The notes under the pieces: generated by a model | What the model was told of the DNA's origin: nothing | Database searches by the model: none | The model's input: the letters and a program-made list of their open reading frames with translations, nothing else | Assembly: GCA_012295275.1 (NCBI GenBank) | Contig: CM022665.1 | Location: 22,907,002 to 22,971,001, forward strand | DNA from: Chrysomallon squamiferum | Taxonomy: Eukaryota > Mollusca > Gastropoda > Neomphalida > Peltospiridae | Length of the DNA: 64,000 bases | Direction of reading: 5' to 3' | Translations under genes and position numbers: made by a program | Part shown: positions 25,131 to 38,147 of the stretch, one piece after another | How the letters are laid out: every line of letters starts with the position of its first letter | Position numbering within the stretch: the stretch's first letter is position 1

Positions 25131-28100
25131 ATGAATCCCGTGTTCAAGGAAGGGAAACAGTATCTAAAAACAATATTTAATCATCTCTTGCTAAATATGA
25201 TTATGGTGCTTCTTGAAACCTTTCTGCAACTAATCCAAAGGCTACAAATAATAAGTGAAAATTACAAATTAGCAGGAACTCTTGCTTGAGAATGAATATA
25301 AAGAATATTTCGCAAACCACATTTATAAAGACAAAATTGTATGGGATTATAAATTCATGTTCATAGCACAGAAAAGTAAATACATACATGTAGCAATAGA
25401 CTGCGAACTAAAATTTTGAAAATTTTAATATTATAATAATTTTAAATATAAGGGTAGCCTCGTCTACTCGCTTTTGTACATCAGTATCTTATTTGTCTTT
25501 TTTTTTTTTTTTCTGTTCATTACATGCTCTTCAGACACACGGTGTTATCTGAGGTAACCAGTACTTGATTTTATAATTATTCTCTTGTTGACAGTTAATT
25601 TCACACTGTGATAAATGTGACAGAGCTAGCTGTTTTTCATACTTTCTTATAAGCACAGTCTCGATTGCACATTCGAACCTGTTTTTATTCAGCCTACGAG
25701 TGTTCTATTTATTTTTTTGTAATGGAATTAATTTCGCCTCAACAGAAAATTGCATTTAAACAAGGATGGTGCGGCTTATTTTCTTACACTGTAGATTCGC
25801 ACCTATTTCTTTAGATTTAAAACAGTTTTCCTTTTTTTAATTTTATTTATTTTTTTTTTTTTTTCATTTCGTCAAAATAAAGTGTATTGTTTTAAAATCT
25901 AAAGATAATAAATTTTAGCCTAATATTTGTGGATTTATATAATTATTTATAATTATTATAATATTTTTTATAACAATCTCGAAGAAATGGGATTAAATAC
26001 ATAAGAAAATAAAAATGAGTGTGTAATTAGTCACTAAGAATTTTATAATCGCGAGCTCAGATCTTTGTTCGACATCACAGGTTTTGTTTTCTTTCATTAT
26101 ATTTCCCATCCTTTCTTAAAATAACAAAACCAACCCTTTATAATATTTTTTTTTTTTTTTATTAATAAACCTTCATGAAAATAGTTCAAACGCTCTATTA
26201 ACTCCTTCTGCTGTTTTCTTGTGTATAAGATTTTTGCTTTCAGTTGCGATAAAGCTGTTAAAAGTAAAAATATTGTGTTTTGACTATGTTAAAACATATT
26301 CGTAAACAAAATCACAGTTAATGGTTTGTTTGGAGCTGGCACACCTGTTCTCTGAAAATAATCCTCTATGACAGCAGTTCAGCGTAGCAGAAAGCTTGAA
26401 GTGGAGTAACGCAACATTGGACTGAATGGACTGTACTTATTATTTCTTGTATTAATGACCCGTTATAGCCGAGTGCAATCAAATTATATTCATATCCAAG
26501 TCAGAACATCATCCTATAATCCCTTCATTTCCAAACAAGAGAGTAAATACATTGTGTTGATATTTAGATATATCTATGTGTAATACTGCCAAACATTCAG
26601 TATCTTACACTGACAATGTTAACACATATAGAACCAAACGTCTTACTTACATGTCAAAATACTTACTTTTTTTTTGTTTTTTATTATATATATATTTTTT
26701 TTATTAACATATACAAAATTTGATGAAATAATTATGTTCTATGAGTATAGTGTTTGTAAATGTGTATTTTTTTGTGCGTATGTTTCTGTGGAAAACACAT
26801 CGACAAATTTACAATCAAAAGAATATCATTTTTGTTCAGCGGCTTTGCTACGTGAACACCATAAACAAACAACTTTCCCCAATACCTACCGCGGTGTGTT
26901 GTTTATATAACCAATAGGTTAGGTTAAAATATTTTAGTCACGGGCAAGAAGCAATGTATACCTGTGTGAAATACTAAACTAAAATAGGCAATATATTGGC
27001 GATGAAAACCTAACCGAGTTATTTATGTGAATATTGTGTAGATTAAACACACGCTGGAAATACTGATACTGATTTACGTTAGCGCTTAGTACACCATGAG
27101 AAAAACACCTGCATTTTGGTAATAAAAGGGAAAACTGATTGCTCTGTCAGTCTCGAACCTACAGAACACGGAGATGACTAAATTTTGTTTAGATTCCAAA
27201 CTAATGTGTTCCAAATTGTTCGTGATTATTTATATTTCCATTTCGAGAGTTTGGTATTTGCCCAGTCATTTAGAGGTCAGACAAATAGAATTTTACATTT
27301 TATTCAGATGAGCTTGGAACATTTTCCCAGTCGAAGAATTTCCCACTCTGAGTTGAACTTTAAAATAATATATCTGCAGTGAAGGTAATCAGCGTTTGTT
27401 CAAAATACCCAGAGCAGCAGCTGTTGCCTAAGTGTGAAATTAAACCACTTTTTGCACGACTATAGCGTTCCGCTCGCGTGAGTTCTGCGAATAGTGGCTA
27501 AATGGTGTTAATGATAATGCAAATTACTTGCATAGCTCTTTCGATAAGATTGGAACTAATGGGAAAACAATCCATGGATGTATTGGCTCAAAGTCCTCTA
27601 ACAGGGAAACCCATTAGTTTGAGCAGACCATGTTATATGATCGCCATCAGATATCTATTTGTCACGATACCTCATCTTGTTCAGACAATTTTGGTCAAAG
27701 GCTAAGGTTTTATACAAGTCTAAAACACCCCAAAAAGGCGAAGATGTTTTGTTGTGCAACAACATGTAATCGAAATGCGACAACATTCACGGCAGTAGAC
27801 TGTAATTATTTTAATGGTTAGATTGTATTATGTTTAATACTCTTGCTTTAAATCATCGGAACACAGACGTCTAATGCATGTATTACGCTTAACATAAAAC
27901 TTAAATAGGAATTTTAGGATTTTTACAGTGTTATTCTAAATATATTATTTTCTACAACATCCCACTAAAATGATGTACTATTATAATAAAATGATTTTTA
28001 GATTAATATGATACATTACAAAAAAAAAAAAAAAAAAAGAAAAAGATAAACATTTTAGAGAGAAGGAAATATTTGTGATTAAGTTAAAATTCTTGAAGAT

Positions 28101-30507
28101 TCACTCCGGCAAAATATTTTTTAGCGTCACTTTCGTCGTGTGTAAAATAACACTGCACACTTACAGTATATTCAGGCAGTCTTAGCTCAGCTCTACCTGC
28201 TTTCAGCGATATGTGATCAGAAAAGACAGAAGAGGAAGAAAAAAAAACCCAGAGAAAAACATTCAAAATCCATTGTGTTATTTATCAAGGCTTGGTTGCA
28301 AAATTCAGTCGTAGGGCTTGACAACTCATATTGCAGCTGTATAGCCAGCGGCATAATTGTGAAAGTTTTATCCTGTTTACGTGACATAATTACATCATTT
28401 GAAACAGACAATTAATGTTATTTGTCTTCTAGGTTCTCACCTCTGTGTTCTGATGTATATCTTTTTTTAACAAAGATGCTGGTGGTCAAGGTAATAATAA
28501 TAACTAACAATAATAAATGGTAACGATAATAATCTTGTCTGTCAATAAACTATCGAGTTAAACTAAATTAACTTAATTCATTCGTATTCTATAATGCGTT
28601 TTAATTAACTAAATTGATACTGCCTCTGAATGTAACAAAATGAACAAGTCCACATCTGGTGTATAACCCCCACCCAATAGGGTTTACAATAAATAAAAAA
28701 AATGCATAGAAGGTAGACACATAATTTTATGTTAGGATTGCTTACACTTCACAGATTAGTTGTTTATCATCTAAAACATTAAAATTAACAACATTTTGCT
28801 TTATATATCGATATCTGCCGATTAATTTTCATTCCGGTTTATTTATTTTCAAATCACGTTCGCCACGATTTATACAAGCTATCAAACTGTCAGTCCTAGC
28901 CAAACAAGTTAGCTTCCCTGACATCTAATTACTGCTGAAAAACTTTGATTTGTCTGGAGTGTGTTAGATTAGTAAGTAAACAGGCTCCCTCCCGTCTGTT
29001 CTGTTACAGTTTGAATTTGCTTTTCTCCGTTTTTGAAACATTTACGGATTTATTTCTTTTAAGGCTGAACTGTCGTCGTTTAAACAAGAGTTTTGAATGC
29101 CACAAGACAAAAACTAAATGATCATTTTGAATATGTTCTAATGTAGTAAGTGGTCGTGTCTAGACTTATTTTTGAGCTTTTTAACACATCACAACAATAT
29201 ATTTAATAACACTGTAGAAATTTACCGAGTTGGTTTTAAATGTCGACCTATTCGCACATCAGTAGTTTGCTTAACAGATCTAACATTATCAGTGCAATTA
29301 AAACGACAAAGCTTGAGGCGTTGCCAAATGACACAACTAAACTGTATGATCACCGTCTTTCATCTTAGCAGTCCTGAAACTATGATCCAAACTGGTTTTC
29401 CACTTGCTGTTGGCAAATCTGTCTGCACAGCCAAAAGCTAAGAGTGAAAATATTTGAAAACAAAATCAGTGGCTAGGAGAAATAGCCTGCAGGTTTTAAA
29501 CAAATTGTGTATCTCTCAGAATATTCTTCGGTAATAGTTGCGATTCAAATATCAAAATTGCCAATTTTTTCGTGTTAGAAGTGTTATAATTTAACTACAC
29601 GGATTCTGCGTACAAACAGGTTTTACTTTATTAATACAGAACACAGAACATTGAGTATTTTTATCATGCTTATTTTTTTTTAACACTTTTCATCCAGCTA
29701 AATAATTATATTTTACAGCTAAATATTTGTAAAAAAAGAAATCATAAAGCTCCCATTTCTGTAACAAAATTAGAGAAAATAGCTTCGAGATGAATTGTGT
29801 TTTTTGTCTTATTTTAATAACTCATAAAATTATTCAATCATATTGCTATTATATTCCAGGAATTAGAAAACTGAGCAATGATTCTGAAACGTATTCCCTG
29901 AAGCATTTGCCGAAGACCGTTATTAAACAGTAGCAAAATCCAAATAATCTTTCTTCGGAATTCTTTTTGTGTTTTATATGTGTTTACGAATAAATTGTTT
30001 TAATTCCATGGAAAGGGAATATTTCCTTTTACACACAAATTTAATTTTGTTAGTTCTCAAGTGTACCGATCAGTAATGTTTTTTAAAAGCGTATTTCGAT
30101 TTTATTTTTTTTTAAATTCTGCAATTCTCTATTAAGATTAAGCATATTATAAATGAAAATTATTCCTCTGAGGTGAATTAATCGTGAATGAACAATTGTA
30201 CAGAATCACTATACAATATGAGAACATAGAGGAATAAGTATATGGCCATAAATTTCTATTTCGGATAACAATGATTCTTGACAGAGAAATAATGATAATT
30301 TACTTGCAAACTGTAACGATACAAAAATTCGTCAGTAATGTCAGACAGATTCTTACTATATTAAAATTATAAATACTTCAGAATCTAGTTATTACATGTT
30401 TATTAATCAAAATTCACAATGTTTACCATGTAGCCCTCAAATTATGGCTACTTTATAACTTATTTTTTGTTTTGAATTTTGTTTCTCTCTTCTCACAATA
30501 TGCGAGA
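25131..30507. other. Intergenic sequence between genes A and B, no gene supported
   Basis: AT-rich with a few T and A runs (25500-25512, 25849-25864, 26147-26160, 28019-28037) but fewer long microsatellites than elsewhere. Short frames at 27185-27821 and 29172-29441 have ordinary composition and no convincing splice sites or motifs. Confidence 0.55.
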
Positions 30508-30662
30508 TTTATTCTTGAGCAACAATTATTAACATTTTGCGGAAAACAATCACAAATACTGAGCTGGCAAAAGATTAACGGAACGTCTGTGCGTACTATC
30601 AAACTGTTGTTCGTGATCTAAACTTAAAAACTCATCTAGTATGCTTTGCATTTTTGGCGTTT
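30508..30662 (-). other. Probable 3' UTR of gene B with polyadenylation signal
   Basis: The gene B stop ends at 30663. On the - strand an AATAAA lies about 150 nt downstream (30513-30508). This is the nearest canonical signal, so a short 3' UTR is plausible. Confidence 0.45.
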
Positions 30663-31319
30663 TTATATCATTTCTTTCACCGTGTCTTGTTCATGAGGTG
30701 TTGAAAAATCTAAATCTCTAAATTCGTCATCGTAATTATACGAAAATCTTTCATTTCTGCCTTGCCTTGGCAGATCGGAAGGTGGAAGAAAACTCATACA
30801 GCGACGATCACCTGCCTGCAGACAGGTTTCATCTTTGTCTTCTTCGTGGAATATATGTCTTGATGTACGTTCCCGTTCTAATGGAATAATTGAATTTAAA
30901 TCCAACATATTGGGTTGAACAATGTAATTCCTCTGTGGCACTGGTTCATTTAACACACATCCTCTCTGTGCACGTCTGAGGGGAATCCGTAACGCATCCG
31001 GATCACTATTGTTACTCTCCGAACTTCCGTATCCGGCATAGTCGCACGTACAAAAATGGTGTCCGTCCCTGGAGTTGTTGAAACGTCTTTCACCCACAGA
31101 ATCCGAGTCGTCGATGTATTCGTATGGATGGGCGGATTCTGTATAGTAGTGACTGCTGTCGTCGGAGATGTTTGGTATAGCTGGAAGTTCTCTGTTGGCT
31201 AGATCGAGATTTCGACATCGTGGTTGCTGCCAGAGAGAGGATGAAGGAAAGAAACTTGGCTGAAGTTCACGAACTGGCTGACTGATAACCAAGTCATCTA
31301 AACGCATGGCTGAAGAATC
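30663..31319 (-). CDS. Gene B, terminal coding exon: cytoplasmic tail with YEYI and GYGSS motifs
   Basis: The exon opens after the acceptor tcttcatttcag in phase 0 and encodes 218 residues to TAA, starting DSSAMRLDDLVISQPVRELQ. An open frame extends upstream through the intron, but homology to gene A and the acceptor place the boundary at 31319. Residues HPYEYIDDSDSVGERR and then FCTCDYAGYGSSES (31017-31124) match gene A's YEYIEDSGSIRKSR and FCDCEETGYGSSD in order and spacing. The remaining sequence is acidic and polar, includes PLERERTSRHIFHEEDKDE, and ends TPHEQDTVKEMI. No enzyme domain is visible. It is the C-terminal, presumably intracellular, part of a single-pass protein; YEYI could act as a YxxPhi sorting signal or a phosphotyrosine site, which is inference. 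Confidence 0.92.
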   Translation of the reverse strand, partial: DSSAMRLDDLVISQPVRELQPSFFPSSSLWQQPRCRNLDLANRELPAIPNISDDSSHYYTESAHPYEYIDDSDSVGERRFNNSRDGHHFCTCDYAGYGSSESNNSDPDALRIPLRRAQRGCVLNEPVPQRNYIVQPNMLDLNSIIPLERERTSRHIFHEEDKDETCLQAGDRRCMSFLPPSDLPRQGRNERFSYNYDDEFRDLDFSTPHEQDTVKEMI

Positions 31320-31861
31320 CTGAAATGAAGATTTGAAAATGTATATGAATATCAAAGCTTGTTACAGTTTTTACTACATTCTCACATCTGTCTAGGTGGC
31401 AGGCGTACTATTTTGTAACTATTTATTTACTTTTTTTTTTTTTTATCCATACCTTAACGTTCCTAATGTATATTTTATTACGATTAATTTAGCGTCACAT
31501 TGGCATAATATTTGTTTTGGACAGAATAAGTAACAGATAAATCATATTCCACTGAAGTGTCATAATTTAATCAATTTCAGATTTCTAAGCATTCTCTACA
31601 CGAAAATATCTCACGTAATATACAAGATTTTGTTATAACAATGATATTTAAAAATCTACAGAGCGGAGCCAAGATTTCAGAACAGAGAATCATATTAATC
31701 TAATTTCGTGATAAAATGTGTCGAAATGAAACGAATAAAAAGAAAAACGTCAGTCGGGGGAGACAATGTTATAAGCTCATGATACAATACTTACAACAAC
31801 AGTTTTGTTTACGTATAATATATTGATGCTTTATATGTAAACCGTTTTGGCAATAACGTAC
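31320..31861 (-). other. Gene B last intron
   Basis: Phase 0 intron of 542 nt between an AGG|gtacgt donor and tcttcatttcag acceptor, read on the - strand. It occupies the same position and phase as the gene A intron at 1508-1984. Confidence 0.85.
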
Positions 31862-31991
31862 CCTTTCTATTGTGTCTATAACAGGTGCAGAAGCGTAATG
31901 ACAACTAGAATACGGTCTAACATCAGTCTGTTCTGACTGCACGGATTCTTGACTTTCTCGGTCTGTGGTTCTCGATTTTAGTTTTGTGTGT
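31862..31991 (-). CDS. Gene B, middle coding exon
   Basis: This 130-nt exon follows the acceptor attttattttcag and ends at gtacgt. Its first base completes the Arg codon begun in the transmembrane exon (phase 2), then 43 residues follow: HTKLKSRTTDRESQES ... DVRPYSSCHYASAPVIDTIER. The SSCHYASAPVI block matches TSCHYAASPVI of gene A, with identical intron phases on both sides. The first part is basic, as expected just inside the membrane, and it follows the CCR end of the helix. Confidence 0.92.
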
Positions 31992-33471
31992 CTGAAAATA
32001 AAATTTGTTTTATTAACGGTTCTTTGAAGATTTATATAATGTATATTCACAGCTTGTTATAATCTTAATAATTTTCAAGCGATAGTGTGTGTGTGTGTGT
32101 GAGTTTATATGTATGTGTATGTGTGTGTTGCTGACAGCAACAAATGGACATTGTGTTCATCCTGTGAGATTTCTAAATAAATAATTAGAAATAAATCAAT
32201 CCGTACAGTTCTGTAACACATTTGGATAATAAAAGTAAAGACTGAGAACGAAGACAGAACATTTTACAGCGATCACAATATTGGTTAAGTCGTATAAAGA
32301 TGAACTAAGATGCATTAACTAATTTACACAACGGCGATGCAATTCCATTATCGTGATGTTGCTAGGCAACAAAAAATAACCAGTTTCGTGGGAAGAGTTT
32401 CACAGCAGGGATACTCGGTGCAATTATCTTTTATTATTACATAATCATTGACCGAAAATATTAAGTTTCTAATTGCGAAAATAGAAATGCAGATGGCACT
32501 GGAGACATTACATATCGAAGGCTTGAAGAACCCAGTACTGGTTTTGTTTCGAAAGCTTTTGCAGTATTGATGACGAAAATAACTTTGCAATACATGACAC
32601 GTACACAACTTAGCTTCTTCCTCGTTTCTTACCGTGAGTGCTGACATTTGTAATTCGTGTATTGTCGCATAATAGAATCAGTGTTTTAAAGATACAATGC
32701 CACGTTTAATTCTAAATAACAAACAGCGATGAGACACATAGTACATAAACAAAGCCCGTAACAACGCAAAAAGTTAAGTTACTATTCGTTCCGCGTCTGT
32801 ATTAGCTTATCAGGGGAACTAAAATATGGTAAAATGTTTGCCTGAGGAGCTGTGGGTTGCAGCATTAAATATTTTCGGTAATCCATTAGGACTATATCTT
32901 ATTCAATCAGTTTGACGTGACTTAGCTATCAAGCGTCTGCGTATAGCCATCCATGTAATCGGTAGAAGTAATAATTTACACAAAATGATCGAACTGTTTG
33001 ATATTTAATCTTATGATATAAAGAAACGTTAAATTAACATTCATTCATTTATTTTGGCTTTTCAACACTATTACAGATAAATAATCCCAACATATCAACT
33101 GTCTTTTCATTCACTGTTCTGGAAAAAGAGGACATTTGAACTGTAAAACTTTGTTTAAAGTAAGAACAATTGAAGTACGGTAGTAATAAACATAGTATTT
33201 TAGTAAATTCATTAAGATAAAATATCGTTGTCAAAGTCTTCAATTGTAATAAGAAGCTCAACTTGTTTATAATAAAACATATACATGCGTGTATCTGTAT
33301 ATATATGTGTGTGTATGCATGTGTACTTGTGTGTGTATATGTATATACAGTGTATACGTGTATATGTGTGTGTGTATGCGTGTATATGTGTGTGTGTATG
33401 CATGTATATATGTCTGTGTATGTATATGTACACATACAATAATAACAATGACGACGACGACGACAACTCAC
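31992..33471 (-). other. Gene B first visible intron
   Basis: Phase 2 intron of 1480 nt with a strong GTGAGT donor. It contains a degenerate GT/TA-rich array at about 33290-33440, starting only about 30 nt from the donor, with a (CGA)n stretch next to it. The 99-codon - strand frame at 32348-32647 lies wholly inside it and lacks support. Confidence 0.85.
33290..33440. repeat. Degenerate (TG/TA)n array in gene B intron
   Basis: Imperfect GTGTGTATATG units over about 150 bases. Open frames on both strands (Cys/Val/Tyr or His/Thr rich) are artefacts of the array. Confidence 0.9.
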
Positions 33472-33836
33472 CTGCAACAAAAGTAGATGAGCACTGCTGT
33501 GAAACACACAGACACCAACAAACAGGCCGTAACAACCATAACTTTACAGGAAAAGTCACACGGGTCTGAATCCATCTCTTCGCCAACGTCGTCACCCCCA
33601 TCAAAGACGCCATCACCGTCGAAGTCAGCTTTACATTTATCAACCATAAACATTTTTAACTGCTGCCCCACACTCTCGCCAACACACCCAGTCCAGTTGA
33701 CCTTGTCCAACAGGCTGGGCTTCCATGGTGGAGGACATGGAAAATTCTTCCAAAATGATTTCAGTAGTGGATCAAGATGTTCTTCAGCCATCGACACAAG
33801 ATGGTCAAAACTTGGAAGAAACGTCGATGTCGTCAT
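33472..33836 (-). CDS. Gene B, ectodomain and transmembrane exon
   Basis: From the ATG at 33836 the frame gives 122 residues up to the GTGAGT donor at 33471. Order: an amphipathic start (MTTSTFLPSFDHLVSMAEEH), SFWKNFPCPPPWKPS, VNWTGCVGES with an N-W-T glycosylation site, DKCKADFDGDGVFDGGDD, then DPCDFSCK and the helix VMVVTACLLVSVCFTAVLIYF followed by CCR. The D-F-D-G-D-G-V-F-D loop resembles calcium loops of EF-hand or thrombospondin type 3 repeats. Five cysteines precede the helix. Topology with the basic, long tail inside is inferred. No signal peptide precedes the ectodomain: an acceptor (ttttattggtttcag) ends at 33864, and between it and this ATG the frame has a TGA. So either translation starts here, with the helix as signal anchor, or an upstream exon joins in another frame (see findings). 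Family not recognised. Confidence 0.8.
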
Positions 33837-33863
33837 TGGATTTCAGTTCACTTCGACTCCATT
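33837..33863 (-). other. 5' end of the gene B transmembrane exon, coding status unclear
   Basis: The 27 nt between the acceptor and the ATG at 33836 hold a three-codon-plus-Met upstream frame (MESK, then TGA), whose ATG begins with A-ATGG right after the acceptor. A different frame reads WSRSELKSNDDIDVSSKF before a TGA inside the exon, and would join the main frame with one T fewer in the TTTT run near 33810. Confidence 0.4.
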
Positions 33864-34937
33864 CTGAAACCAATAAAACGGTACATTAACTTCGGATATG
33901 ATCGACTTCCAAGGACTGTGGAAAATTAACGTCTAATTGGAGTTTGTTTCTCTCATCTAAAAATTAAGCTACAAAGGAAAATTTAAGCATTAGTTTGCTT
34001 CTGCCATCTGAAATAAAATTATATTAACGAAAAAAAAATGTTTAATTTTTTTTTTCAGCAGGTTTCCTAATTACGTAGGATCCATAAAAATGCCAATCCG
34101 CTAAGACTGACCTATAAGAAAAATATACAGGAATTTTTTAAGATGTATTGCGCTTTTATGTGAATATCACTCCTACACCATAATCTGTATCAGATCAATA
34201 AGCGCTGCTTTACATTTAATATCTTAAACTACATTAAAAATAATTGTCCTAGTTCATATTTCAAATAACAGTTAATTGAAAATGCAGTGGAATTTTGGGT
34301 CTAAATCACATTTCGTTGACAAATCGTAGATCAGTTTCTTTTACGAATATCGGATAACGCATTTGTAAAGGACATTGCTCAGATTCACTTGTACTTAATT
34401 AAAATAATTAAGCTTATAAACTCAGATCGTTCCATGTTGTACTAGGATAATCTGAATCCCATAACATAAAATAACAATATCGGACTTCATCTATGCGCTG
34501 TTCGTCATCACTTTCTAATAAAAGACAAAAAGATAATGAATTCCAGTTGAACATGATCCATTCTGAAATCATAGAACAACAGACACATTAATAGTTTTTT
34601 TCTTCTTCTCATTAACAAACGTTTCTTTATGAATTTGTATTAACGAGGTTTGGAAAATGATGACTGCAGTTTGCTTTAGTATGTTATTCAACACGACTTT
34701 ATTTGCGAATTAATAATGAAATTTGGGGATTTTCATCATTTGCTGTAAATGATTAATTCGTTTCGGCTGGTTAATAATAATAATAATAATAATAATAACA
34801 ACAACAATAACATCTTTAAATTGGCTGGAATTCACTGATAAAATAAAAAATCCTTTTTTATCACAGACATATATAAATACAACAGGTTTTTTTTTTTTTT
34901 TTGTTATAGAAATCTTGTACTAAGTATATCATTATTT

Positions 34938-34979
<42 letters not shown>

Positions 34980-35599
34980 ATCAGTCAGCCAGTCATGGCA
35001 GTACAAGACTTCCAATACACAAATTCAAAGACACAGAGAGAAACTCTGCCCCACAAAATGCAGAGTAAAATGAGAAGATAAGTACAATTACTGTCAGTTA
35101 ACAGCGACATAGAGACAAAAACTTGAGAATGCTTTGTTTTGTAATATCGTACTGTAGTATCAACACAATATAATATCTAGACCAAAAGGTTTCAAATTAC
35201 TAATTAAATATTAACCGTTTTGTAGCCAATACAATGGGAAAAAAAAGGATCATTCAATACTCCAAACGTATGTTTTTTTTATGTACATTTTACTATTTCA
35301 AATGGGTTTTTTTTTGTGGGGGGTTTCCTCTCCTCCTCTGGGTTTTCTTTAAACAAAGAACAGAGCTTTAGCTATTCCAAAACTAAATTTCGTCCGATAT
35401 TTTTACAATTCCATACGTAACGTAATATGAATTCATATTCCATATTTACAAAATCAGTAATTCAAATATTATCTGAAAAAACAAAAAATGACTGGCAGTT
35501 ATTAATTAATAATCTATACATCAATAAAAAAAAAATCATTTTTTAGTAAATGCGTATTAACGTTTCTACTTTCAGAACCTTTGCATGAATCATCATCAT

Positions 35600-35630
<31 letters not shown>

Positions 35631-36208
35631 CATTTTAAAAGATGGAAACAAAGAAAATCAAGAAATAACCTGAAAGAAATAAAATAAAACAAAGACAAGA
35701 TGTGGGTGGTGAAAGGACAACAAAATGACGCTATGTGTGATTCAATTTGGTTACGGAACCTGTATGATTTTCCAGATTAAATTAAATTTGTCCAGCTAAT
35801 GACCTCCACATGTCTGCTACAACGTATCACATATGTCCTAATTACCTTTGTTCAGGCAGCAGCCAATTCTCGGGAGATATTATCAGTGCAGAAACGGAAC
35901 TTTAATTTGATTAACAATGCGCTCAGTGATCTGATGCGAGTGTGTTTGTCTTTAGGCTAGGTGGTTTTTACGTAAGCCTTTTTTTTTTTTTTTTTTTTTT
36001 TCTGTCCTTCTGTTTTTATTATTACTTTTTTTTTTTCTGATCGAATAGTTATTGGAAAATAAAGTAATGTTCAAAATCGCTTTACGATCGTTTAGAAATT
36101 ATTACATTTTCTTTTGGCGAGGCATAATCCTAAGTGTATATAAAATAGCATAACAAAAAATTAATACTTTTTTTATTCGTTGTTAATGTATTTTACCCGT
36201 TTATCTGC

Positions 36209-36247
<39 letters not shown>

Positions 36248-36533
36248 TTTCACTTACTTATTAACTCTTTAAATGACACCATTCCACTTTTTTCTTCAGA
36301 AGTGACAATTAATAGTTTCTATTCTTTTTAATATTTCTTCTCAGTTACAAATATATATATCATTAATATACTTGTTTTTTAAAAGGAGAACATTAACAAG
36401 GGAAAAAAAGAGACTGTTTCTGCAGTATCGTGTTGCAGTCTTGAAAATCATGCTGACAGCGATGAATGCAACAACTAAATTCGAGAAGAAATATTCTAAA
36501 TGGTTACTCGGCTTTTAAATTTCGTATTGATTT

Positions 36534-36671
<138 letters not shown>

Positions 36672-36787
36672 TAACTTACGTGTCAAGTTGTCTTTATTTG
36701 CGAAAACAGAACATTTATTGCATAGTGAAAAGAAATATATACATACACACTGTACTTCACACATACTCACGTACGCACATACACAGA

Positions 36788-36790
<3 letters not shown>

Positions 36791-36857
<67 letters not shown>
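36791..36857. repeat. (GA)n microsatellite
   Basis: About 33 GA units, 120 bases from the larger TA/GA array. Confidence 0.95.
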
Positions 36858-36859
<2 letters not shown>

Positions 36860-36922
36860 ACAGCTAAATATTATTTTACTAATATAAAAACTTAACTAAC
36901 ATTAAAGAATGTTGAAACTCAC

Positions 36923-37011
36923 CTAAAATGAACACATACAAACTATTTCCAACTACAACTGTTGTAAGATTTTCACAGTACAGCGCGAGTTGGTTCTAAA
37001 CGTCGTTTCAC
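36923..37011 (-). other. Candidate untranslated 5' exon of gene B
   Basis: On the - strand a segment of 89 nt lies between an acceptor (gctgttgacacag) and a good donor (TTTTAG|GTGAGT). All frames seen contain stops, so it would be untranslated. Splicing it to the acceptor at 33864 would give a leader before the ATG of the ectodomain exon. Only the splice-site quality and position support this. Confidence 0.25.
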
Positions 37012-38147
37012 CTGTGTCAACAGCAAAACGGGCCACAATGTCACTACATACATTCAGTAATGACCTGGCTATTTTAAACAAATTTATGTCCAAAATGTAC
37101 GTGTTGACACCCACCAATAACCAGTAATATGGATTACCATTGTGTCAACAAGAAGTGCATTTAGGCAAAGTCCAAAAACAAACAACTGGACAATGTTGTG
37201 AAATACCACGCAGACGTTCTTTGAACATACATTATTACATAATCCTCGTCCGTTTTCTATTAAGTATTTCTATGCTGTGAAATTCAAAAGTAACAGGAAA
37301 CATACTGTTAGATGACGACAATAGTCTGGAAGTTGTCATTGTCAGTTTATAATTGTAATTCTTTATTGTGTTAATGTATTAAGGATCATGTCCTTTGGGA
37401 CATCGCGTAGTTAATGAAAAATCCATCGAAATGTCAACATGTTGGTTTGTGCATTCATCAAAGAATTGTTGGTGTGGGGTCCGGTGGGAGAAAAAATAAA
37501 GTGAAAAGACGATGTTTTCAGTTAAACAGTAAATAAAGTCCAGAAATAGAATCAACAGCGTGATTTGGGAATAGTGTTAAATAAGACAACACTAATTGTT
37601 TATCGTATATTTTTGAAAGAAAAAGAGGCTTTGTTATTTTAAAAGAGTAAATTAATATATGAATGCTTTACATATGAACACAAAATTAAAATTGCTTTTT
37701 CATGTTTTACAGAGGTATTTTAAATTAACTTGTATGCTGAAGAATATAATTATACATATATATATATATACAAAAAAAAAATTTTTAAAAAATCCAAAGA
37801 CAGCTAAAAACATGCAATACACCAGTAACAATAGTCAAATTAAAAAAATACTAGTAATATCAAACTTTCGAAGTCGAACGTGAAAAGAGACTCCTTCCCC
37901 CAAATTCATCAAAATAGATTCAGAAAAATATATAAGCAAACAAAGCAGAATTTTTTGTTTTAAGAAGCCCCACTAAAACGGCCAATTAAAACCAGAACTA
38001 AATTAGCTTTCTACAAACTAACTCAATTAACTGTGTGATCATGATCATTTTTTTTTTTCTGCTTGTTTACAGAGATAATTATCCTTTGCAGGTGCATATT
38101 ATAAACATATTTTTCACGTGTACTAATACAGATATATTCACAGAAAA

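Noticed and set aside
32348-32647. 99-codon - strand frame inside the gene B intron
   Set aside because: It lies wholly between two well-defined exons, has no matching splice sites and has no counterpart in gene A.
33487-33867. 126-codon + frame opposite the gene B ectodomain exon
   Set aside because: It is the antisense shadow of the gene B exon, which is supported by its helix, splice donor and continuation into conserved exons.
38036-38047. TGATCATGATCA palindrome
   Set aside because: Short and AT-rich; such palindromes are expected by chance in a window of this size and composition.
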